Shown piece by piece: positions 63,585 through 64,000 of a stretch of DNA of 64,000 nucleotides. The notes below the pieces were generated by a model. That model was not told the origin of the DNA, did no database searches, and was given only the letters and a program-made list of their open reading frames with translations. Source of the DNA: Prorocentrum cordatum (taxonomy: Eukaryota; Sar; Dinophyceae; Prorocentrales; Prorocentraceae); the NCBI GenBank assembly GCA_963575745.1, contig CAUYUJ010003447.1:1349284-1413283 (forward strand). Reading direction: 5' to 3'. Both the position numbers and the translations under genes were made by a program. Every line of letters starts with the position of its first letter. Position 1 is the stretch's first letter.

Positions 63585-64000
63585 ATGGCTTCGTTCTCAG
63601 ACTACGATGGTGAGGACAGCTGGAGCCAGGGCTACGATGATCAGGACAGCTGGAGCCAGGACTACGATGTTCAGGACTTGGGCCAGGACTACGATGATCA
63701 GGACTACGATGGCCACGACTGCGATGATCAGGACTGGGGCCAGGACTACGATGGCCAGGGCCACTACTACGATGATCAGGACGTGGGCCAGGACTGCGAT
63801 GGCCAGGACTACGACGGCCACGACTACGATGATCAGGACTGGGGCCAGGACTACGATGGCCAGGGCCACTGCTACGATGATCAGGACTGGGGCCAGGACT
63901 ACGATGGCCAGGACTACGATGGCCAGGGCTGCTGGGACCACGACTACGATGGCCAGGACTACGATGGCCAGGACTGGGACCACGACTACGATGACCAATC
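63585..64000 (+). CDS. DYD/QD-repeat protein, 3' end beyond the window
   Basis: The ATG at 63585 opens 138 codons without a stop, running off the right edge. After MASFSDYDGEDSWSQGYDDQ the chain is built of DYDGQD, DYDDQD, DWGQ and DYDGHD units, almost only Asp, Tyr, Gly, Gln, Trp, His and Cys. The DNA repeat GACTACGATGGCCAG is imperfect, and substitutions keep to this small residue set, so it is probably a real, disordered, acidic, Tyr-rich protein. No signal peptide is seen. Such composition could serve metal binding, phase separation or an extracellular matrix. None is shown. The minus-strand Ile/Val reading is a shadow. Confidence 0.72.
   Translation, partial: MASFSDYDGEDSWSQGYDDQDSWSQDYDVQDLGQDYDDQDYDGHDCDDQDWGQDYDGQGHYYDDQDVGQDCDGQDYDGHDYDDQDWGQDYDGQGHCYDDQDWGQDYDGQDYDGQGCWDHDYDGQDYDGQDWDHDYDDQ

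Noticed and set aside
63597-63998. 133-codon minus-strand Ile/Val/Leu/Ala ORF that looks like a membrane protein
   Set aside because: It is the complement of the DYD/QD repeat; the plus frame has an ATG, a spliced-leader relic and coherent residue choice.

Overview
The window reads as nuclear DNA of a dinoflagellate, judged from sequence alone. It is GC-rich by eye. Coding segments are short islands bounded by long (CTC)n/(GGA)n, (TAG)n or satellite tracts. Genes sit in same-strand blocks. Putative introns use AG|GC or AG|GT donors with pyrimidine tracts. Dispersed repeats and retroelements are abundant, and one gene carries a spliced-leader-like relic just upstream of its ATG. No bacterial operon, CRISPR array, tRNA or rRNA was recognised. 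Genus is not resolved.

Layout. 0.4-20.8 kb is a minus-strand block. It holds a C5-cytosine DNA methyltransferase in at least three exons (382-2024), three uncharacterised exon-like ORFs upstream of it (4.3-5.0, 6.7-7.7, 8.5-10.1 kb) that could belong to the same gene, a two-exon hypothetical gene (13.4-14.5 kb), and a multi-exon zinc-finger/hAT-like transposase-derived gene (15.55-20.74 kb). Their introns hold four copies of a modular dispersed repeat and several palindromic MITE-like elements. 21.9-25.0 kb is a (TAG)n desert interrupted by an element whose inverted partner lies at 2.2 kb. 26.4-29.7 kb (+) is a decayed tyrosine-recombinase retrotransposon (RT/RNase H remnant, intact recombinase, flanking direct repeats). 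29.7-33.5 kb is tandem repeat. 33.7-36.8 kb (-) is a PIF1-like helicase with Cys-rich tandem repeats. 37.4-41.5 kb (+) has two small hypothetical genes.

The dominant object is 42.0-58.0 kb (-): one 16-kb retroelement with an 856-codon ORF1 (coiled coil), a short ORF with a signal-peptide-like start, a 1953-codon ORF2 (hydrophobic segments, an ADP-ribosyltransferase-like stretch, a Cys cluster), then APE-type endonuclease, reverse transcriptase, zinc knuckle and RNase H. The 3' half changes frame at least eight times. An identical 13-mer (GGGCTGAAGCCGC on +, usually read as GGFSP on the coding strand) recurs eight times, largely at domain boundaries. This is the strongest unexplained signal in the window.

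58.8-61.1 kb (+) is a lysine-rich hypothetical gene with one clear GT-AG intron and a 195-bp inverted-repeat insertion inside its reading frame. 63.585 kb to the right edge is a DYD/QD-repeat protein gene with no downstream stop in the window, preceded by the spliced-leader relic.
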